This document shows, piece after piece, positions 1-9,267 of a stretch of 64,000 bases of DNA (its first letter is position 1; each line of letters opens with the position of its first letter). Origin of the DNA: CAYNVQ01 sp964400735 (lineage in GTDB: Bacteria > Acidobacteriota > Aminicenantia > Aminicenantales > Aminicenantaceae). Position numbers and translations under genes: made by a program. The DNA lies in assembly GCA_964400735.1 (NCBI GenBank), contig CAYNVQ010000001.1, positions 868,001 to 932,000 of the forward strand. Reading direction: 5' to 3'. The notes under the pieces are model-generated. The model was not told the origin of the DNA. It worked only from the letters and a program-made list of their open reading frames with translations, and ran no database searches.

Positions 1-46
1 GAGAATCTTTGAGAAGGGCCAGTATCTCTGTTTCAACTTGGCTCAT
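1..46 (-). CDS. 5' end of an unidentified gene, cut by the window edge
   Basis: A minus-strand ATG at 46 follows a good ribosome binding site (AAGGAAG, about 4 bases upstream) and opens a frame reading MSQVETEILALLKDS before the window ends. Fifteen residues are too few to name a family. It is divergent from the FmdB-like gene, and two copies of an inverted-repeat motif lie between them, so a small DNA-binding regulator is one possibility, but that is only a guess from context. Confidence 0.4.
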   Translation of the reverse strand, partial: MSQVETEILALLKDS

Positions 47-56
47 TTTCTTCCTT

Positions 57-196
57 CATGGTAACCAATAAAAGTTAATAAGATGGCGAAAATCCTGACC
101 TAAATTCGAATTTCCCCCTTAAAATACCTTTCTCGTGCTGATTTTTTATTGTCAATGCCGATACCACTGCATTTCATGGTAACCAATATCCGTTAC
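57..196. promoter_or_regulatory. Two copies of an operator-like inverted repeat
   Basis: The string CATGGTAACCAATA occurs at 57-70 and again at 175-188. Each is followed by the other half of an inverted repeat: GTAAC-N8-GTTAA at 61-78 and GTAAC-N8-GTTAC at 179-196. Two copies 118 bases apart between divergent genes suit a repressor or activator site. Regulator identity is unknown. Confidence 0.4.
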
Positions 197-308
197 TAAT
201 ATAGGTTCAGTTAGCCTCAATGTCAAGCAAAAATTCCATCATTATTTCTTGTCAATCCCGCCTTTTTGCTCTATATTTATTCCTTCGAAAAATACAGGAG
301 ATGAACGG

Positions 309-800
309 TTGCCCATCTATGAGTTTTACTGTGAACCTTGTCACACCATCTTCAATTTTTTATCCAATAAAGTCGACACCGAAAAAGTCCCTGCTTGTCC
401 CCGCTGCGGAAATCCCCGCCTGATCCGGAAGGTTTCCCTTCCGGCTATTATTTCTGGCGGACTCGAAAAAAAAGAAGATGGAGAAAATCTTCCTTCCATA
501 GATGAAATAAAAATGGAAAATGCCATGCATATGCTTGCCCAGGAAGCTGAACACATAAATGAAGACGATCCCCGCCAGGCGGCCAACCTCATGAGGAAGC
601 TCAGTGAAGTCGCAGGCGTTTCCCTAGGGCCGGGAATGGAAGAAGCCCTTCACCGCCTCGAGAAAGGAGAGGATCCGGAGAAGATCGAAGATGAATTGGG
701 CGACCTCTTGGAGGAGGAGCCTTTTCTGCTTGAAAAAAAATCCGGAGCAGCCTCTAAAAAACACAAACCGGAGGTGGACGAGACTCTCTACGAACTTTAG
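309..800 (+). CDS. FmdB-type zinc-ribbon protein with acidic C-terminal extension
   Basis: The protein starts LPIYEFYCEPC and has a second CPRCGNP motif about 22 residues on, giving the CxxC...CxxC zinc ribbon typical of the FmdB/CxxC_CxxC_SSSS regulatory family. The TTG at 309 is chosen as start because GGAG lies 8 bases upstream and the family usually begins directly at this motif; an in-frame TTG at 249 would add 20 residues without homology. After the ribbon comes a charged, mostly helical tail of about 120 residues rich in Glu and Lys, longer than in ordinary FmdB proteins. The role of these small zinc ribbons is poorly known (putative regulators). It is a single gene, convergent with the YjbQ/POT pair. 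Confidence 0.7.
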   Translation: MPIYEFYCEPCHTIFNFLSNKVDTEKVPACPRCGNPRLIRKVSLPAIISGGLEKKEDGENLPSIDEIKMENAMHMLAQEAEHINEDDPRQAANLMRKLSEVAGVSLGPGMEEALHRLEKGEDPEKIEDELGDLLEEEPFLLEKKSGAASKKHKPEVDETLYEL

Positions 801-934
801 ATTAAAATTGAATGCATCACTTATATAGCATTGTATGCCGCTGAGCTCCATCGCTTTTTCCCTTTGCCATCTCCTGGATACCAGAGCGAGGGGTTTCTTG
901 TTTCACTCGGGTAACACCATAAACGGTTTGGAGA

Positions 935-1354
935 TTATTCGCCGATGATCTTGACCAGAACCCGCTTTCGGCGGCGGCCGTCGAACTCGCCGTAAAAGAT
1001 CTGCTCCCAGGGGCCGAAATCCAAGCGCCCCTTGGTGATGGCCACCACCACTTCCCTTCCCATGATGGTACGTTTCAAATGGGCATCCGCATTATCCTCC
1101 CCTGTCCGGTTGTGGCGGTACTTGGATACGGGATCATGGGGAGCCAGGCCTTCCAGCCATTCCTCGAAATCTGCGTGCAGCCCGCTCTCGTCATCGTTGA
1201 TGAACACACTGGCCGTGATGTGCATGGCATTGACCAGGCAAAGCCCTTCCTGAACCTCGCTTTTTCGGACCAACTCCTCGATCTCGGGTGTGATGTTCAA
1301 AAGCTCCCGGCGGCTTTTCGTATTAAAGACCAGATATTCCGTTAGAGATTTCAT
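935..1354 (-). CDS. YjbQ family protein (UPF0047)
   Basis: This 139-residue protein has the hallmarks of the YjbQ/UPF0047 family: VNAMHITASVFINDDESGL near residue 41, the HNRTGEDNADAHLKRTIMG segment around residues 81-99 with its conserved histidine, and LDFGPWEQIFYGEFDG near the C-terminus. Members have a trimeric beta-barrel fold and have been linked to a weak thiamine-phosphate synthase activity; the true role is unsettled. The ATG at 1354 is preferred over an upstream start because the family begins there and because it gives an ATGA overlap with the stop of the POT transporter gene upstream, which implies translational coupling. Confidence 0.85.
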   Translation of the reverse strand: MKSLTEYLVFNTKSRRELLNITPEIEELVRKSEVQEGLCLVNAMHITASVFINDDESGLHADFEEWLEGLAPHDPVSKYRHNRTGEDNADAHLKRTIMGREVVVAITKGRLDFGPWEQIFYGEFDGRRRKRVLVKIIGE

Positions 1355-2856
1355 TTCTTCCCCCTCAAGCTGATCAAGATTCCCCCGCCTCCCAGCAGGA
1401 GCATGATCAGGGACTGGACGAATGTTCTCCAGTGCACCCGGGGAGCGAGGAACAAGGATTGGATCAGAAAATAGATGCCCGCGCAGGCGATAACGATGTA
1501 AATAATGAGCATGATCCGCCAGGCCCTCCGGTTTGTCCGGGGAGTGTCTTCGGAGAAAAACCGGTCGTAAAGCAACATACCGGCCAGACAAATTATACCC
1601 AAGCCGGCGAATATCAGCCAGAATTCTCTCACTTGACCCAATATAGTGGATGAAAGGGGAACACCAGAGGCCACATCCTCTGCCGGCGGCGCGATGGGGG
1701 CCATCCTTCTCTCGTACAACACTCCTCCCAGGTTGCTGCCGATCAAGCTTCCGAAGACACCGTACAAGAAAGCATATCCCATGTAGACAGCCTTTTTATC
1801 CTTAGGGGCTACCAATCCGATGTAGCTGTAATACTTGGGATGGGCCGTCATCTCTCCAAGAGAAAAAACCGCAATCCCCAGGATGAACATCCATGCGCTG
1901 TGGGTAAAGGCCAGGACCACGAACCCGCAAAGACCCATCAGGATGCCGGCCGCCATGACCGGAAAAGCCTTGAGGTTTTTGGTGATGCGGCTGACCAGCA
2001 CGACCAAAAGCACGATGGTCCCGGCATTGATGATGGTGACGAACTCCGCATCGAACTTGAAGGGCCGTAGGATGGGGATTTTCTGCATGAAGGCATCTAC
2101 CGGTGCCCGGCAGATGAAATCCCGCAGGTACCAGAGTATGGAGCCGAACATCTGGAAATAAAGGATCCAGAAGGTCGAGTACACTACGATCAGAAGCATG
2201 AACCGTGAATCGCTCAACACCAGAACGGCCTCCTTCATCACCTGGTGGATGGGCTTGGTGCTGGAGGTGCCCTCGGGATCTTTGTATATGAAGGCTGCCG
2301 GCAGGAGCATCAAAAAGCACCAGAGGGCCGAAGAAAAGAACACGTAGCGCCAGTTGAATCCTCTGATCCAGCTGATGAAAAAGGGGGCCAAGAAGGCACC
2401 GAGGTTGATACTCCAGTAGTAAACGCCGAACCCGAACCCGCTGTTCTCCTTGGTGGTCGTCCGGGCCACAGTCCCTGTAATCAGGGGCTTGAACAGGCCG
2501 CTTCCTGTAGCCATGATCAGGAGAAACAGGAAGATCAATCCGTAAGAGTCGAAATTGCCGGCGGCGAAATAACCGATGGTCAGCAAGGAAAAAGCCACTA
2601 GGAGAATTTTCCGGTAACCCAACCGGTCTCCTAACGCTCCCCCGAAAATGGGAAGAATATAGGTGAAGGCGTAGACAAAACCTTGAAGGAGCCCCACCTC
2701 TTGCTGTCCGAAGCCAAGAACATCCACCAGATAAACGGCCAGGACCGAATTCAATCCATAATAGGCGCCCCTCTCGAAGAATTCCATCATGTTGGCGATC
2801 CAGAAGGTGCTGGGGAAAGACCTCAAAACACCTTTTTTCTTTTTGTCATCGTCCAT
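1351..2856 (-). CDS. POT/PTR family proton-coupled oligopeptide transporter
   Basis: The 501-residue membrane protein has the POT family N-terminal signature (FFERGAYYGLNSVLAVYL) and the following GGALGDRLGYRK loop, then about 12-14 hydrophobic segments over the expected length. POT carriers of the major facilitator superfamily import di- and tripeptides with protons across the inner membrane. The ATG at 2856 has AAAGGAG at good spacing; the TTG two codons upstream abuts that site directly and is less likely. It is the first gene of a two-gene operon with yjbQ. Two M42-type peptidase genes lie upstream on the same strand, separated by 290 bases, so peptide uptake and peptide hydrolysis are neighbours here. 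Confidence 0.88.
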   Translation of the reverse strand: MDDDKKKKGVLRSFPSTFWIANMMEFFERGAYYGLNSVLAVYLVDVLGFGQQEVGLLQGFVYAFTYILPIFGGALGDRLGYRKILLVAFSLLTIGYFAAGNFDSYGLIFLFLLIMATGSGLFKPLITGTVARTTTKENSGFGFGVYYWSINLGAFLAPFFISWIRGFNWRYVFFSSALWCFLMLLPAAFIYKDPEGTSSTKPIHQVMKEAVLVLSDSRFMLLIVVYSTFWILYFQMFGSILWYLRDFICRAPVDAFMQKIPILRPFKFDAEFVTIINAGTIVLLVVLVSRITKNLKAFPVMAAGILMGLCGFVVLAFTHSAWMFILGIAVFSLGEMTAHPKYYSYIGLVAPKDKKAVYMGYAFLYGVFGSLIGSNLGGVLYERRMAPIAPPAEDVASGVPLSSTILGQVREFWLIFAGLGIICLAGMLLYDRFFSEDTPRTNRRAWRIMLIIYIVIACAGIYFLIQSLFLAPRVHWRTFVQSLIMLLLGGGGILISLRGKK

Positions 2857-3148
2857 GTCCAACTCCTTTACGCTTTAATTATGTGGCGAACTATTCCTGC
2901 TTATGTAGTGTTTATCAAATCGAGCAAGGATTAAGCAATATTTTTTTGCCGAACTTAGCCTTTCCAAAACCGTGACGATTTTCAAACTGGATGAGAAGCC
3001 GAAGAGGAAGCCATCCGGTTTACAGGTGCTTCTTTTGCCCAAAGGTCACAGATCCCCGGGTTATCGATGACAGTCAGAGAGATGGGGTGTCAGTCATTCA
3101 AAGCAAGCGGTTATCGGGTTCAAAGCGTTTCGATTTCGGCTTCTTTAT

Positions 3149-4252
3149 TCACTTCCAATCGTGTACTAAAGCGACGATCAGGTCGGTTAGGGCCTCCAAG
3201 TCGGCCCGGTGTATCTTCTCTATGAAAGAATGGGAATAGGTGCCTGGCCAGGAGAGCATGACGTTCACCGCGCCGTGGGGTACGAAGGCCGCCCCGTCCG
3301 TCCCTCCCCTCGTGTTCCCTATCTGGATGGGGATGTTATGGGCTTTGGCGATGGCGATCGCTTTGTCCAAGTAAGCACGCGGCACGATGCTGCTGGAGTC
3401 GATGGCCCTCAGAACCGCCCCCCTCCCCAGAGGCAGAAAGGCGAATCTTTTGATGTCGAACGGCCCTGCCGACGAGACAAAGGTGTCCACAGGAAACACA
3501 TAGTCAGCATCGAGTTTCTTAGCGAGTTGGGATGCGCCATACAGTCCTGTCTCCTCCTGAACATCCCAGGCAAAGGTGATGGTTTTGTCCACAATCCGGT
3601 CCCAGGCCACTCGATGGGCGGCCTTCAGAAGGGCTGCACATCCTGCACGGTCATCCACTGCCCTAGTCGCCAGAAGATTCTCTGAAAGCTCCACGAGCTT
3701 TTTCCGGATGGTGACCATATTCCCTTTGGAAACACCCAGGGCCTCGGCCTCCCTTTGATCTGACACACCCAGATAAATTTCGACGTCTTCCGTTTCGAAA
3801 GAAGCCGTATCGAGACTGCGCTGGAAATATCCGGGTCGGGGGATGACAATTCCGTTGACAGATCCCTGTTCTGTATAAATCACCACGGAATGCCCCTCAT
3901 AGCTCTGAGGAAGGAATCCTCCCCTTCTTGACACTTTAAGGGTGCCCTGAGGTGTGATCTCCTCCACGATGAATCCCAGCTCATCGGTATGGGCCACGAA
4001 CACGGTATGCGGATGGCCCTCACCGACCGTAAACCAAAGATTGTGCATATCGTCCATCTGAGCCTGGACCCCCTGGGGCAGGCGGGACCGGATAAAATCG
4101 GCCACCCTCTCTTCATGCTCCGAAACTCCGGGGACCAGGACGAGTTCTTTGAGCAGTTCCCAGGATGACATGGTTTCATTTGGCGTCTGATACAAAAGCG
4201 TCCCCCCCAGGAAAAAAACCGATAGAGAAACTATCATAAGCTTTTTTTTCAT
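3149..4252 (-). CDS. M42 family metallo-aminopeptidase, exported
   Basis: The 367-residue protein carries every M42 metal and catalytic ligand: His88 in VAHTDELGF, Asp200/Asp201 in AVDDRAG, Glu233/Glu234 in QEETG, Asp256 in PVDTF and His341 in TYSHSF. M42 enzymes (glutamyl aminopeptidase, deblocking aminopeptidase, TET) are di-metal aminopeptidases that form large dodecamers. Unlike most members it begins with a lysine-rich hydrophobic segment (about residues 1-21) that looks like a signal peptide or membrane anchor, so export is likely. Its ATG overlaps the stop of the paralogous upstream gene (ATGA at 4249-4252), so the two are translated together. Confidence 0.87.
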   Translation of the reverse strand: MKKKLMIVSLSVFFLGGTLLYQTPNETMSSWELLKELVLVPGVSEHEERVADFIRSRLPQGVQAQMDDMHNLWFTVGEGHPHTVFVAHTDELGFIVEEITPQGTLKVSRRGGFLPQSYEGHSVVIYTEQGSVNGIVIPRPGYFQRSLDTASFETEDVEIYLGVSDQREAEALGVSKGNMVTIRKKLVELSENLLATRAVDDRAGCAALLKAAHRVAWDRIVDKTITFAWDVQEETGLYGASQLAKKLDADYVFPVDTFVSSAGPFDIKRFAFLPLGRGAVLRAIDSSSIVPRAYLDKAIAIAKAHNIPIQIGNTRGGTDGAAFVPHGAVNVMLSWPGTYSHSFIEKIHRADLEALTDLIVALVHDWK

Positions 4253-5361
4253 AGGCCCATCCCTTCCTGGAAAATCGCTTCGAGGAGGGTCTTGAGGCTC
4301 TCCACATCTTTGAAATCCACAATTTCAGAAGGAGTCAGAGGGAACCGGACAGGCAAAAAAAGGCCGGCGCTTTCCTCATGATCTTCAAGAAAAGGAGCGA
4401 GGAGAGGAGAATGATAATCCTGGGCTTCTTGAAGCGAAAGCCCTCCAACCCGGGCCAACTCCTTGATTGTGTTCACCATTTTGTTCACCTTATTCATTCG
4501 ATAAACCAGAACAGGTCCTTCCCCTGGTTGAATGTCTCTCTGGGCTTCCAGATCACAGGGGAAAACATCGACGACGAGAATCTGCGCCGATCTGACCTCC
4601 TGGCTGGCCCGAAGGGCTCCCATGGCGACTGGAAGCCGGGCACGCCGGGCTATGGACTTCGTCTGGGCCATCCAGACCAAAGCGGCATCGGAAATCGCCG
4701 ATCCATGAAGACTTTGAGCCAGATCTATCAGCACGGCCGCACACACTTTACTGCCGAGAGCCTGGCCGGCCATCTCTGTGCCTCCCAGTCGGATGATTTC
4801 CCGCCAAGGAGTCACCGCATCCAGAAGCCTTACCCCCTTGGCTCGAGCCTCCTCATCCGAAGCCGCCCCTATGTCCAGAAGCGCCATCTCCAGGGCCGGT
4901 GTCTCTGTCATTTTTTTTCTCATCTCGGCTGAAAGAATATGCACGGATGGAACGGCCCATACGCCCTCCACCGGTCCTTGTCCGGTCCAGATGATCATGG
5001 GGTGCCCCCTAAGGAAGGAATCGGCCAAAGGGGGCAGATAGACGGCCCTATCCAGAGTCAGGTATCCATCGGGGTTTATCCCGCTGACAAAATACCCAGG
5101 TTCATCCAGTGGGGCACAGACAGCCAGACCGTTCCCATTCGTGCCCCAAGAAACGTACAGGCTGCCCAGATTATCTCTCGCTGTTTCGAACCTTTCCGGT
5201 AAAAATCTTTTTATGGCCTCTACCATGGACTCTTCATATCCTGTGGGCGAAGGTAGGTTGAAAAAGATTTCTACCCACCTTCGAAGGCCCACCTCATCGC
5301 CGAAAGAAACGAGAGCGAGAAGGGATAGGCCCAATCCTATGAATAAAATCCTGTGCTTCAT
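4249..5361 (-). CDS. M42-like pseudo-peptidase lacking metal ligands
   Basis: This 370-residue protein aligns with the downstream M42 peptidase along its length (NLPSPTGYEESMVEAIKRFL, APLDEPGYFV, final DFKDVESLKTLLEAIF) and also has an N-terminal signal-like segment. The ligands are lost: the histidine of AHTDE is Pro84, the DDRAG motif reads LGSKVCAA, the catalytic QEETG reads AQTKS, and the C-terminal SHS histidine is absent. Only an Asp in VVDVF remains. The frame is clean and long, with GGAGG ahead of the ATG at 5361, so it looks like a maintained non-catalytic paralogue rather than decay. A structural or regulatory subunit role for the active enzyme is my inference. Confidence 0.75.
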   Translation of the reverse strand: MKHRILFIGLGLSLLALVSFGDEVGLRRWVEIFFNLPSPTGYEESMVEAIKRFLPERFETARDNLGSLYVSWGTNGNGLAVCAPLDEPGYFVSGINPDGYLTLDRAVYLPPLADSFLRGHPMIIWTGQGPVEGVWAVPSVHILSAEMRKKMTETPALEMALLDIGAASDEEARAKGVRLLDAVTPWREIIRLGGTEMAGQALGSKVCAAVLIDLAQSLHGSAISDAALVWMAQTKSIARRARLPVAMGALRASQEVRSAQILVVDVFPCDLEAQRDIQPGEGPVLVYRMNKVNKMVNTIKELARVGGLSLQEAQDYHSPLLAPFLEDHEESAGLFLPVRFPLTPSEIVDFKDVESLKTLLEAIFQEGMGL

Positions 5362-5496
5362 CCGTCCTCCTCATTCCTTTGTTGAGGAATTTTTATGGAT
5401 TCATCTTGAACGGGCACGCACCCAAAAACCATGGACAGGAGATGACATCGATGACGCTTGGGATGCCATTCTGAATTTTTTAAGTCACAATTCAGA

Positions 5497-5880
5497 TTAC
5501 TTGGCCTTTAAAAGCTTAGCGGCTTTATCGATATCCGAAACGTCCATGATCACGGAAATGATGTTGGCCTTCCGGCTCAATGTCCCGTAACAGTATTCGA
5601 TGTTTATTCCTTTGTTACCCAAGGTCGTTGCCACCTCGGCCAGAGCTCCGGCCCTATTCTCGAGATCAACCCTCAGCACGTCCCTCAATTCCGTTTCATA
5701 ATTGTACTTGTCGAGAATTTTCTTGGCCTTGTTGATGTTTTTCACATAGAGCTTAGCGCTGTCTTGGAAAAGCCCGATGGCATCGATATTGATACCGTTT
5801 TCCGAAAGACACCCGCAAAGGTCTCCCAGTGTGGAAGGCCTGTTTTCCAAAACCACGAAAATTTCAGTGATTCTTTCCAT
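5497..5880 (-). CDS. Tandem ACT-domain protein
   Basis: The 127 residues form two ACT repeats: ITEIFVVLENRPSTLGDLC...GINIDAIGLF in the first half and VLRVDLENRAGALAEVATTL...GINIEYCYG in the second. ACT pairs bind amino acids or similar ligands at their interface and act as regulatory subunits or free-standing sensors. It has a strong GGGGG ribosome binding site and stands alone, between the M42 pair and the DHOD-like gene. Stand-alone double-ACT proteins of this type are often next to phenylacetate-CoA ligase or 2-oxoacid oxidoreductase genes; none is visible here, so its ligand is unknown. Confidence 0.82.
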   Translation of the reverse strand: MERITEIFVVLENRPSTLGDLCGCLSENGINIDAIGLFQDSAKLYVKNINKAKKILDKYNYETELRDVLRVDLENRAGALAEVATTLGNKGINIEYCYGTLSRKANIISVIMDVSDIDKAAKLLKAK

Positions 5881-6058
5881 ATTTCCCCCTTTTCAAATTT
5901 TAGTCCGGGTCATTCATGCGCCAGGGCCAAATCGGCCCACGCCTACACCCCTCAAACTTACCCTCCCCAAGGCTACCCACCCCGCCTTCTGACATTGAAT
6001 GGCGGGCGCTGAATTGGTCCATGAAGCTGTAACGATTTATAAATGACAACTTTTAATT

Positions 6059-7051
6059 TCAGGAAAGCCCCCCATAGGTTTTGAGGTATTGGGATCGGAA
6101 ATAGGCTGCCGCTTCTCCCAGGTCTCTGAAGTTCAACTCCTGTTTTTTAAAGGAAAGCTCACCTCTTATATCCTCCAGATCCGCCACGTCATGTTCCTCC
6201 ATCCAGGCTTCCAATCCGCTCAAAAGATTTTGGGTTTCTTGCACACCTTTCTGGTAAAAAAGACTGCAGACCTGGACAGCCGATGCGCCGGCCAGGATCT
6301 GCTTCACGATGTCCATGCTGTTTTGGATTCCTCCTGATGCAGCCACATCGCACCCCACCCTTCCGGATAAGAGGGCGATCCAGCGCAGGCTTTCATGGAA
6401 GTTTCCTTTTCCTTTCAGGCTCATTGTCTTGAACTTTTCGACATTTATATCCGGCATGAGGAACCAATTAAAGAAAACCAATGCTTCGCACCCGGCCCCG
6501 GCAAGTTCCTTTCCCAAATGGGGCAAAGAGGTTATCTGGGGACTGATTTTCACCGCGACTGGGACTGTGACTTCCTTTTTCACTTCTCTGAGAATCTTCA
6601 GATGAAATTCTTCATACTCCCTTCCGCTAACATCCAATTCGATGGGAAGCGTGTAGATATTTAATTCCAGACCATCCGCCCCGGCGTCCTGAAGCTGGCG
6701 GGCGTAGCGGGGCCAGAGCTTGGGCGTTCGGCAGTTTATGCTGGCAATAACCGGAATACAGACTTCCTTCTTGGCCTGTTCGATCATATCCGTAAGGTCA
6801 TGGGAGGCATATTCCAGAAGCCCTCCCTGCCTGAGATAGTCCAATGCTTCCGGATAAATATTGAATTCTTCTACTTGCCTGTTCTCCTGGATAAGAAACT
6901 GCTCCTCGAAGATAGATTTCAAAACCACGGCACCGACCCCGGCCTCCTCGCAGCGTTTTATTTTCTCTAGAGAATCGGTCAGCCCGGAACTGGCCACGAT
7001 GACCGGGTTGCGGAGTTCGAGTCCCATATAGGATGTTTTTAGATTGGGCAT
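6059..7051 (-). CDS. Dihydroorotate dehydrogenase-like flavoprotein
   Basis: The 330-residue protein starts MPNLKTSYMGLELRNPVIVASSGLTDS and keeps the TIM-barrel order of class 1 DHOD-like proteins: AGVGAVVLKSIFEEQ, SINCRTPKLWP, DGLELNIYTLP, VAVKISPQ, GCDVAASGGIQ near the FMN phosphate site, and GASAVQVCSLFYQKG. Known members of this branch (DHOD_like) are distinct from true PyrD and their substrate is not settled. The ATG at 7051 is preferred because GGAG lies 6 bases upstream; the ATG at 7057 abuts it. No other pyrimidine gene is near, so a role in pyrimidine synthesis is not supported by context. Confidence 0.78.
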   Translation of the reverse strand: MPNLKTSYMGLELRNPVIVASSGLTDSLEKIKRCEEAGVGAVVLKSIFEEQFLIQENRQVEEFNIYPEALDYLRQGGLLEYASHDLTDMIEQAKKEVCIPVIASINCRTPKLWPRYARQLQDAGADGLELNIYTLPIELDVSGREYEEFHLKILREVKKEVTVPVAVKISPQITSLPHLGKELAGAGCEALVFFNWFLMPDINVEKFKTMSLKGKGNFHESLRWIALLSGRVGCDVAASGGIQNSMDIVKQILAGASAVQVCSLFYQKGVQETQNLLSGLEAWMEEHDVADLEDIRGELSFKKQELNFRDLGEAAAYFRSQYLKTYGGLS

Positions 7052-7212
7052 AAGCATCTCCAGCCTTTAGGAATCAGCGGGCATGAATATATCATCGGCA
7101 ATCAGAACTTCTTCTGCTATTAAATTATTTCATTTTCAAAATTATTGCAACATCTGCGTAGGCATTGTCACTATTTATCAAACCGTGACGATCGCAAGAT
7201 CCGTTTCCTGTT

Positions 7213-8640
7213 TTAGAGATCGAAGATTTTTCCAGGATTGAGGATATTTTTGGGGTCGAAGACCTTCTTGATCCCCCGCATGAGGTCGATGGATTCTTCA
7301 TCCACGACATAGGACATATAGGGTTTTTTCACGATACCGATTCCGTGTTCTCCCGAAATCACGCCTCCCCTTTCCTGGCAATCCCGGTACAGGTCCTGAC
7401 GGATGAGGTCCAACTTGTCCTTCCACTCCTCATCGGCCAAAGGAACGACTTTACCATCTTCATAACGCGCTTTCATGATATGGGTATGGACATTTCCGTC
7501 GGCCGCATGCCCGAACGTCGGCAGCCAGATTCCGTATTTCTCCGATACCTCAAGGATTTTCTTTACATGTTTGGCAATTTCAGCCCGGGGAACGACGATA
7601 TCCAAAATTTCAAGGGTTTGAGCTTTGATGGCTTCATAAATCAAGCTCCGGATCTCGAGCACCTGCTGCTGTTTGCTTGGGCTGTCGGCCACGAAAACAT
7701 CCAGAGCATCTTTTTTCAAGCAAATCTCGGCCACTCGCCCGGACAGCCGGTCCATCTCCTCCTCTCCAGAGGCATCGAGAATGATGAGCAAATAGGTATT
7801 GCCCAGCTTGACTGGCCACTGCTTGCGCAGGTATTTTTCCGTTATCTGGATGACCTCCCGGGGGATAAACTCCACAGCCAGGGGAAGGATTTTAGATTTG
7901 ATCAGATCGGGAACCGTATCGATTGCCTGCTCCAGCTCATCATAGGGGATGATGAGCGAACGGGACAGCTGAGGGGTCGGCATGAGCTGGATAATGGCCC
8001 TGGTGATGATGCCCAGGGTTCCTTCTGATCCGATCATCAGATTGAGGAGGTTGTAGCCAGTACTGGATTTCATCAGTTTCCCACCCAGATGGATGATGGC
8101 ACCGGAAGGAAGGACGACTTCCAATCCTCGGACATAATTCCTGACCACTCCGTATTTTACCGCCCTGGCTCCACCGGCATTGGCGGCGATGACGCCTCCG
8201 ATCTGGGCCGTCTCATCACCCGGATGAGGAGGGAAAAAAAGCCCTTCCTCTTCCACCCTCTCATAAAAATCCATCAGCAGCACGCCCGGCTCGACCACTA
8301 TCATCTGATTTGGCTTGTCCACTTCGACAACCCGCTTCATTCTCTCCAGAGAAAGGACGACCCCTCCATAGGAAGGCACGCACCCTCCGCATAATCCAGT
8401 GGCTCCTCCCCTTGGGGTGACCGGTATGCCCTCTCTGCTGGCCAATATGAGAATCTTGGATACTTCTTCTGCTGTCTCCGGCTTGACTACCACGTCCGGT
8501 TCCCGGGCGATATCGGAGAGGGAAAACTCGTCATGGCTGTAATCGTGTTTCTTTTCGGGGTCGACGATCACATTAACCTCTCCGGCGATTTTCTTCAACT
8601 CTTTGATAATTTTTTCTGTCACTTCGTTATACATTTCCAT
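7213..8640 (-). CDS. GlcD-type FAD-linked 2-hydroxyacid oxidase/dehydrogenase
   Basis: The 475-residue protein matches the GlcD/D-lactate dehydrogenase family in length and motifs: the PP-loop FAD-binding segment PVTPRGGATGLCGG, FPPHPGDETAQIGGVIAANAGG, YNLLNLMIGSEGTLGII, and at the C-terminus FGHAADGNVH, SGEHGIG and DPKNILNPGKIF. Enzymes of this family oxidise D-lactate, glycolate or other 2-hydroxyacids with FAD and pass electrons to quinones or an ETF. No GlcE/GlcF or ETF gene is adjacent, so the acceptor is unknown. ATGs at 8640 and 8634 are both possible; the second has better spacing from GAGAGGAA. Confidence 0.88.
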   Translation of the reverse strand: MEMYNEVTEKIIKELKKIAGEVNVIVDPEKKHDYSHDEFSLSDIAREPDVVVKPETAEEVSKILILASREGIPVTPRGGATGLCGGCVPSYGGVVLSLERMKRVVEVDKPNQMIVVEPGVLLMDFYERVEEEGLFFPPHPGDETAQIGGVIAANAGGARAVKYGVVRNYVRGLEVVLPSGAIIHLGGKLMKSSTGYNLLNLMIGSEGTLGIITRAIIQLMPTPQLSRSLIIPYDELEQAIDTVPDLIKSKILPLAVEFIPREVIQITEKYLRKQWPVKLGNTYLLIILDASGEEEMDRLSGRVAEICLKKDALDVFVADSPSKQQQVLEIRSLIYEAIKAQTLEILDIVVPRAEIAKHVKKILEVSEKYGIWLPTFGHAADGNVHTHIMKARYEDGKVVPLADEEWKDKLDLIRQDLYRDCQERGGVISGEHGIGIVKKPYMSYVVDEESIDLMRGIKKVFDPKNILNPGKIFDL

Positions 8641-9267
8641 TTCCTCTCAGAGAAGAGACCCCTATCATACCCGTATTCGTTTTGATTTTCCAATCCCCTT
8701 TTGAGCTTGCAAGAATTTTTAAAACGTAACGACATATTATTCACATACGGAATAGAGCACTAGGAAGGGATTGAGCGACATCGGAGGATTTAGCCTTCCC
8801 AAACCGCTATTCGAGGGCAACAATAAGGGGACTTTCCATTCCGGAACACTCTATGATCTATCTTAATTAAAAAACTGGTTTGGTGATATATAGGGTATCC
8901 CGAAATGGGGCGTCCCCATGTTGTCGGCGAGGATGTATTGAGCACGATAAAAGCAAAGGGGAGGGATTTGGAGGAACATAGATAATATCACAGAGATTTA
9001 GATTGACCGCGCGCAGTTCCGCAGCCGACGAGAAGAGCGGTGAGGAGATGGCGTATAAAATCCGACTGGAGCGAAAACGCTTCCCAGTGCTCTGGGTCTT
9101 CGATCACGGTTTTTGTGATGTTTTTTTAAACTTGAAAGCATCGTCAGCATCACAGGTCTTTACGACGCATGAACGACGTACCGAGGGAAGCCTTAGGGGA
9201 TAGTTTGGAGGCAACCGCGGAGCGCACGTCATGGCCGAAAACATGATGGGACTCATAATCAATTCGG
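8641..9267. other. Intergenic stretch without a supportable gene
   Basis: These 627 bases between the GlcD and antiporter genes hold one half-copy of the GGGACGTCCCC repeat (listed separately). A 66-codon plus-strand frame at 9003 has no ribosome binding site, low complexity and no recognisable family, and I do not call it. Nothing else stands out. Confidence 0.5.
8887..8919 (+). repeat. Single half-copy of a REP-like GGGACGTCCCC repeat
   Basis: The segment ATATAGGGT...AATGGGGCGTCCCCATG matches the half-elements at 19757, 19870, 27644 and 27704. Here it occurs alone, without an inverted partner within 100 bases. The core GGGGCGTCCCC is itself a short palindrome. Confidence 0.6.

Noticed and set aside
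6059..7051. Pyrimidine biosynthetic PyrD
   Set aside because: The sequence fits the DHOD-like branch and no pyrimidine gene is nearby, so I did not assign pyrD.
9003..9203. 66-codon plus-strand frame in the 8.6-9.3 kb gap
   Set aside because: No ribosome binding site, no family resemblance and composition like non-coding sequence.
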